From: JAYZQT01 sp964412235 | Lineage (GTDB): Bacteria; Pseudomonadota; Alphaproteobacteria; MPNO01; UBA830 | Assembly: GCA_964412235.1 (NCBI GenBank) | Contig: CAYPNT010000094.1 | Location: 1 to 10,909, forward strand | DNA: 10,909 nt | Reading direction: 5' to 3' | In this document: positions 7,787 through 10,909 of the stretch, piece after piece | How positions within the stretch are numbered: position 1 is the stretch's first letter | How the letters are laid out: every line of letters starts with the position of its first letter | Program-made: the position numbers and the translations under genes | The notes under the pieces: model-generated | What the model was told of the DNA's origin: nothing | The model's input: only the letters and a program-made list of their open reading frames with translations | Database searches by the model: none

Positions 7787-8308
7787 TTATTCTTTTGAAC
7801 CCGCGAGGCGCACTTCGTGAAACATTCTAAAAAATAAATATATAGCCATCATCAACGTGGCGATTGGTAAGATGAACCGGCTCGGCCAAATGGATATCAT
7901 GTCGTCAGAGGTTTCCCACATCTCACCTTCCGCGTAGCTTTCTAGAGCCCGGCTCCATGTCTCCGTAGCAAACCAAATAGCAAAAATGAATGAAACGAAT
8001 AAGAGAACCGCTTCTAATCCGTGGTTTTTTCGCCGCGAAAGCCCCTTAGTAAAGAGCTCTACGCTGATGTGGCCCTCATTATGACAAACATACGCAAGTG
8101 GAAAGAAAGTGACAGCAACCATGTAATAAAATGAGACAATTTCTAAAGTCCCATCAATGGGAAAGCTAAAAAATTCTCTTCCTATTACGTCAGCAACCAC
8201 CTGAAGCATCAGCAATATAATCGCTACCCCACCGATGAGCGCCAATGTATTCGTCGGAAGTTGAACTAATTTGTGATCAGGCTTTAACAGCATCACCGCG
8301 GCCCTCAT
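7787..8308 (-). CDS. dctQ: TRAP transporter small membrane subunit DctQ
   Basis: This is a 173-residue four-helix membrane protein, the small subunit that pairs with DctM. Hydrophobic segments lie near residues 20-42, 57-76, 98-118 and 144-163. The conserved DctQ stretch is seen as VADVIGREFFSFPIDGTLEIVSF (split at 38-48 and 50-60), followed by HNEGHISVELF (76-86). The ATG at 8308 has no clear ribosome site. A second in-frame ATG at 8293 has a GAGG 9 bases upstream and may be the real start, giving 168 residues. It is the first gene of the leftward dctQ-dctM-dctP operon. The family call is firm, supported by both sequence pattern and position. Confidence 0.93.
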   Translation of the reverse strand: MRAAVMLLKPDHKLVQLPTNTLALIGGVAIILLMLQVVADVIGREFFSFPIDGTLEIVSFYYMVAVTFFPLAYVCHNEGHISVELFTKGLSRRKNHGLEAVLLFVSFIFAIWFATETWSRALESYAEGEMWETSDDMISIWPSRFILPIATLMMAIYLFFRMFHEVRLAGSKE

Positions 8309-8558
8309 TCACACGCGCAACTTATGGCACATCATTGAGCGGAGCCAACACTGAGAGGCTATAAAAATACCTGTTCCCCCTTATCGTTATTTTTTTGAGT
8401 ATGCACCAAGCAATGATTTATGGAAATAGTGGCATAAAAACAGTTAAGCATATTGGTTAGACTGAATTTCCGTACAAAAAAGGAGACCCTAGGCCCAACT
8501 AATCAGTTGAGAAGAAATAATATGTTGCTAAAACATGCATCATAAACTCAACGTCGTT

Positions 8559-8571
8559 AACAAACATTGTT
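8559..8571. promoter_or_regulatory. Possible operator palindrome upstream of the CmcJ-like gene
   Basis: The arms AACAA and TTGTT flank a 3-base centre, 49 bp before the chosen start of the CmcJ-like gene and just downstream of a weak promoter candidate. That position would suit a repressor site. In such AT-rich sequence a 5-base arm can arise by chance, so support is weak. Confidence 0.2.
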
Positions 8572-8604
8572 TTTGCTTGTTTTGGAAAGATGTTGCCTGT
8601 CTAT

Positions 8605-8610
8605 AGGAGG
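8605..8610 (+). promoter_or_regulatory. Ribosome binding site fixing the CmcJ-like gene start
   Basis: A perfect AGGAGG is followed 9 bases later by the ATG at 8620. The in-frame ATG at 8590 has no properly spaced site, so 8620 is the preferred start. Confidence 0.75.
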
Positions 8611-8619
8611 CTGAAATCG

Positions 8620-9453
8620 ATGCCTGATACCCACCAACCGGAAGACACTGTCCGCGGTTTGTTGCAATTTACGATTCCGACTAGCGAGACACCCGTAACG
8701 CAGGTGAGCCCGACTGGTGGGGGTCGGAATGATCCCAAAACCGGTGATTATGAAATGAAAGAAATTACCATCCACAACGGGCGGACAATTTGCGATCAAT
8801 TAGATTTGGAAATTGATGGTTTTGAATTTCATAAGCACGAGAGCACAGTCGCCGATTTTACCGATGATGATCAAGTAAAAAACATATATTATCCTGAACT
8901 CGAAAAACTTCTACTCACAGTGACCAGAGCAGAAAAAGTTCTAATTTTCGACCACACTATTCGAATAGGTGACCCAGACAAACGATCTAGACTTGGGGTG
9001 CGCGATCCTGTTCGAAGTGCACATAATGATTTTACTGATAAATCAGCCGTACAACGAGTTAAGGACTTGTTACCCCCGAACGAAGCCGAAGAACGTCTTA
9101 GACGTCGCTTTACGTCAATAAATGTATGGCGCCCGCTCATTGGACCAGTAAAAATTGATCCAATTGCTATTTGCCCTTGGGACAGTATTGGCCCCAAGGA
9201 TATGATCGCCGCTGAGCGGGTCTATAATGACCGCGTAGGCGGCATCCTAAACCTTAGTTACAACCCTAACCAACGCTGGACCTACTTCCCGAACATGCGG
9301 CCTGACGAAGTGATCCTTCTAAAATGCTTTGACACGCAACTAGATGGGCGCGCTCGATGGACTGCTCACGCTGCCTTTGAAGACCCGGATGGAGTAGACC
9401 CGAACCTGCCAGCTCGTGAAAGTATTGAGGTACGTACTTTAATCTTTTACTGA
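8620..9453 (+). CDS. CmcJ/NvfI family oxidoreductase (putative Fe(II)/2-oxoglutarate oxygenase)
   Basis: This 277-residue protein matches the CmcJ/NvfI family pattern, known from cephamycin C7 hydroxylation/methoxylation and fungal natural-product oxidation; members are non-haem iron, 2-oxoglutarate-dependent enzymes. Using the 8620 start, visible marks are the iron-binding HxD motif in AHNDFTD (H135, D137), INVWRPLIGPV (167-177), PLAICPWDS-like PIAICPWDS (181-189), RWTYFPNM (219-226), ARWTAHAAFEDP with the second iron histidine at H250, and the closing RESIEVRTLIFY, whose arginines (R266, R272) would suit 2-oxoglutarate binding. An upstream ATG at 8590 would add 10 residues but lacks a ribosome site. 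It is a single gene: divergent from the TRAP operon and meeting the RidA gene tail to tail 10 bp apart. The substrate is unknown; here a catabolic hydroxylation or demethylation is more likely than antibiotic synthesis. Confidence 0.82.
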   Translation: MPDTHQPEDTVRGLLQFTIPTSETPVTQVSPTGGGRNDPKTGDYEMKEITIHNGRTICDQLDLEIDGFEFHKHESTVADFTDDDQVKNIYYPELEKLLLTVTRAEKVLIFDHTIRIGDPDKRSRLGVRDPVRSAHNDFTDKSAVQRVKDLLPPNEAEERLRRRFTSINVWRPLIGPVKIDPIAICPWDSIGPKDMIAAERVYNDRVGGILNLSYNPNQRWTYFPNMRPDEVILLKCFDTQLDGRARWTAHAAFEDPDGVDPNLPARESIEVRTLIFY

Positions 9454-9463
9454 CATTGCCGGA

Positions 9464-9871
9464 TTACTCATCAAACATCGCGATGCAGTCAATCTCAACA
9501 TTTACGCCCGCCCTATGCGGTATCCCGCCGATACAGGTGCGCGTAACCTTTTCACCTTGCATAAAGTCAGTGAAGGCTGCGTTAAATTTTGGGAAATCAT
9601 TTGTATCCCGAAGGCACACCCGCATATTAACAACATTTGTAAAATCTGCCTCACCCGCCTCTAAAACATTTTTCAGATTTAACAGGGTCTGTCTCGTTTG
9701 AATTTGAATATCATCCGAAACCACTTCCTTTGTTTCCGGATCAAGAGGCCCTTGCCCTGATACAAACAACATGTTTCCGTATCGAATACCTTGCGCCAAA
9801 GGAGAAGGTGTTGCCTTGTCTGTGAAACCAGTGGTGGGTGAATAGTTTGACGTTATGACATTTTTTGGCAT
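9464..9871 (-). CDS. RidA/YjgF family deaminase, possible 2-aminomuconate deaminase
   Basis: This is a 135-residue RidA-family protein. The family hydrolyses reactive enamines and imines to ketones plus ammonia, normally as a trimer. Visible marks are GNMLFVSGQGPLDP (32-45), the helix TLLNLKNVLEAG (62-73), the catalytic arginine in TRTC (R111) and VEIDCIA with E126, so the active site appears intact. The start is the ATG at 9871, preceded by AGAAGGA at good spacing; a TTG two codons upstream lacks room for a ribosome site. It lies 87 bp after the 3-hydroxyanthranilate dioxygenase gene on the same strand. Known 2-aminomuconate deaminases of the amn and nba pathways belong to this family and act a few steps after that dioxygenase, so this is the favoured role by context. 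A general imine deaminase remains possible. Confidence 0.88.
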   Translation of the reverse strand: MPKNVITSNYSPTTGFTDKATPSPLAQGIRYGNMLFVSGQGPLDPETKEVVSDDIQIQTRQTLLNLKNVLEAGEADFTNVVNMRVCLRDTNDFPKFNAAFTDFMQGEKVTRTCIGGIPHRAGVNVEIDCIAMFDE

Positions 9872-9877
9872 TACCAA

Positions 9878-9884
9878 TCCTTCT
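9878..9884 (-). promoter_or_regulatory. Ribosome binding site of the RidA gene
   Basis: On the minus strand AGAAGGA ends 6 bases before the ATG at 9871. It decides between that ATG and the TTG at 9877, which it abuts. Confidence 0.65.
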
Positions 9885-9958
9885 CTAATAACGGAAACAG
9901 CTAATTGTAAATCATCAAATCCATATACTGGCCAATAATCTGTATTCGGATCACGTGA

Positions 9959-10468
9959 TTAAGGGCGTGGGTGCACCGTCCCGCATTCGTTGCATGTACG
10001 GGCTTTTTCCGAATCAAAGAAATTGGCATAGGCCTTAGACACTGGATCCTTAGTATAATCATCCACCACAAATTTTTCCTCATGAATGAGCGAGTCACAA
10101 CTGGGACAAAACCATTGGAACCTATCGGTCTCGCCTGGTCGCCTCATTCTTTCACCCACTAGGAGAAAGGCATCGCCGGGAAAGCGGGGCGAATGGGGTA
10201 TTCCTGCCGCCGTGTATACAGTCTCTCCTTCGTTCAAGACTGTAATATCCTCTTTTCCGTTAGGATTACGAAAGTGAAGTTTCATACTCCCCTTTAACAT
10301 TGTCATTGTCTCATCTGCAGGATTGATGTGAAATTCACTTCTATAGTCCCGTCCCCTCGCAATAAACATCAGGGTATCTTCGCTTTGCCACAAAACCTTC
10401 ACGTATTTCCCAGAGCTTGCAAGCTCCGACGTTATCGCCACATGATCTGCAACAGGCATAGGTAACAT
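9959..10468 (-). CDS. nbaC: 3-hydroxyanthranilate 3,4-dioxygenase
   Basis: This is a 169-residue cupin extradiol dioxygenase that cleaves 3-hydroxyanthranilate to 2-amino-3-carboxymuconate 6-semialdehyde (EC 1.13.11.6), a step in kynurenine, anthranilate and 2-nitrobenzoate breakdown. The catalytic iron site is visible: H47 and E53 in SEFHINPADE, and H92 in IPHSPR. Likely substrate contacts are R43 (RDYRSEF), R95 and E106 (VGERMRR). The C-terminal rubredoxin-like iron site of bacterial forms is complete, with CPSC (C121, C124) and CNEC (C159, C162). Length is normal. The ATG at 10468 is chosen because GAGAGG lies 5 bases before it; a GTG two codons upstream would overlap that site. It follows the GMC oxidoreductase by 23 bp and precedes the RidA gene, suggesting one operon. 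The gene symbol follows the 2-nitrobenzoate pathway name and is tentative. Confidence 0.9.
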   Translation of the reverse strand: MLPMPVADHVAITSELASSGKYVKVLWQSEDTLMFIARGRDYRSEFHINPADETMTMLKGSMKLHFRNPNGKEDITVLNEGETVYTAAGIPHSPRFPGDAFLLVGERMRRPGETDRFQWFCPSCDSLIHEEKFVVDDYTKDPVSKAYANFFDSEKARTCNECGTVHPRP

Positions 10469-10473
10469 ATTCA

Positions 10474-10479
10474 CCTCTC
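10474..10479 (-). promoter_or_regulatory. Ribosome binding site of the 3-hydroxyanthranilate dioxygenase gene
   Basis: On the minus strand GAGAGG sits 5 bases before the ATG at 10468. Its last base begins the GTG at 10474, so that alternative start is disfavoured. Confidence 0.55.
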
Positions 10480-10491
10480 AATAATTATTCG

Positions 10492-10909
10492 TTATGCCGC
10501 CTCGAGAGAGGCATACGGTCGCCCCAGTATCGCATCGACAGCTTTCTCGGCGATCATAACAACGGTAGCATTTAGGTTTCCTCCGACGATATCCGGCATT
10601 ATAGATGCGTCAACTATCCTTAAGCCCTCAATGCCCCTTACTTTTAACTCACTATCGACAACCGCACGGTCGTCGACCCCCATCCGGCATGTGCTTGTCG
10701 GATGGAAAACCGTATTTAAAGTTTCCCGCACGTACGCATCAATGGCTTCATCATCTTCATCATTAACTTCAACTCCCGGCATAAACTCCTCGCCTCGAGC
10801 ACCGTCGAACGCGGGTTGAAGAGCAAGCTTTCTCATGATGCGAAAACTCTCCCTTTGAACCCGACGGTCTTCCTCCGTGGACAAGAAATTATTTAATATT
10901 CGGACGTGT
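10492..10909 (-). CDS. GMC family oxidoreductase, C-terminal part (cut by window edge)
   Basis: This is the last ~138 codons of a GMC flavoprotein (choline dehydrogenase/BetA-like alcohol dehydrogenase), which oxidises an alcohol with bound FAD. The frame stays open to position 10909, so the gene continues beyond the window; a TTG at 10884 is internal, since the residues before it (RILNNFLSTEEDRR) fit the family. Visible marks are FHPTSTCRMG with the conserved catalytic histidine, then VVDSELKVRGIEGLRIVDAS, then a PDIVGGNLNA segment with the second active-site asparagine, then the final helix. It ends in TAA 23 bp before the dioxygenase gene on the same strand and is probably co-transcribed with it. 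BetA-like GMC proteins act on many alcohols, so choline is not implied; an aromatic or aliphatic alcohol from the same pathway is a fair guess. Confidence 0.9.
   Translation of the reverse strand, partial: HVRILNNFLSTEEDRRVQRESFRIMRKLALQPAFDGARGEEFMPGVEVNDEDDEAIDAYVRETLNTVFHPTSTCRMGVDDRAVVDSELKVRGIEGLRIVDASIMPDIVGGNLNATVVMIAEKAVDAILGRPYASLEAA

Larger units (their letters stand above)
8309..8619. other. Divergent intergenic region between the TRAP operon and the CmcJ-like gene
   Basis: This 311-bp AT-rich spacer must hold the promoters for both flanking transcription units. No coding frame of note was found. Leftward, AAGCAA at 8408-8413 and TCGTTA at 8384-8389 (read on the minus strand as TTGCTT and TAACGA, 18 apart) form a weak promoter candidate. 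Rightward, TTGAGA at 8507-8512 and TAAAAC at 8529-8534 (16 apart) are another weak candidate. A short palindrome, AACAA-ACA-TTGTT, lies at 8559-8571. None of these is strong, and no regulator gene is nearby. Confidence 0.45.

Noticed and set aside
8522..8545. Seven-codon ORF (MLLKHAS) with a GAGAAG-like site, resembling a leader peptide
   Set aside because: It is too short to support. No attenuator hairpin or terminator follows it and there is no run of informative codons.
8507..8552. GTTGAG...CTCAAC inverted repeat
   Set aside because: The arms are only 6 bases and about 38 bases apart in AT-rich sequence, so a chance occurrence is likely.
9901..10098. Minus-strand 65-codon ORF overlapping the end of the dioxygenase gene
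   Set aside because: It lies mostly out of frame within the dioxygenase cysteine-motif region, and its translation resembles no protein family.

Overview
This window looks like part of a catabolic chromosome region from a heterotrophic proteobacterium. It has moderate base composition, slightly AT-rich between genes. A complete DctQ-DctM-DctP type TRAP importer, a BetA-like GMC oxidoreductase, several aromatic-ring enzymes and acyl-CoA ligases together suggest an alphaproteobacterium, possibly marine and uncultivated. That placement is inference: there is no rRNA or other marker here. No tRNA, CRISPR array, transposase, integrase or phage gene was seen.

Layout, left to right. Positions 22-885 (-) encode a LigI-type amidohydrolase (2-pyrone-4,6-dicarboxylate hydrolase family). 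Next come a small DUF952 protein (1011-1409, +) and a second, ACMSD-like amidohydrolase that lacks the usual HxH metal motif (1481-2341, +). Two unrelated adenylate-forming ligases follow, divergent from a 69-bp spacer: a class I acyl-CoA synthetase (2336-3790, -) and a PaaK-like ligase (3860-5230, +). A TRAP operon (8308 down to 5241, -) runs dctQ, dctM, dctP and ends at an intrinsic terminator that lies inside the last codons of the converging PaaK-like gene. The dctP reading frame is broken by one base at an A7 run just after the signal peptide. A 311-bp spacer separates the TRAP operon from a CmcJ/NvfI-type putative Fe(II)/2-oxoglutarate oxygenase (8620-9453, +). The right end is a probable leftward operon: a truncated GMC oxidoreductase, then 3-hydroxyanthranilate 3,4-dioxygenase, then a RidA-family deaminase.

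How the parts may work together (inference). The TRAP system would bring in an organic acid, the ligases would activate carboxylates as CoA thioesters, and the oxygenases and hydrolases would open rings and process the products. The dioxygenase plus RidA pair recalls the 3-hydroxyanthranilate/2-aminomuconate route (nba/amn type pathways). The ACMSD-like amidohydrolase could in principle supply the decarboxylase step, but it is about 7 kb away and has an altered metal site. The semialdehyde dehydrogenase and the lower pathway are not in the window, so no complete pathway can be claimed. No transcription regulator is encoded here. I did not find a clearly new defence or mobile system. The best leads are the unexplained catabolic gene set, the frameshifted dctP, the HxH-less amidohydrolase and the CmcJ-type enzyme.
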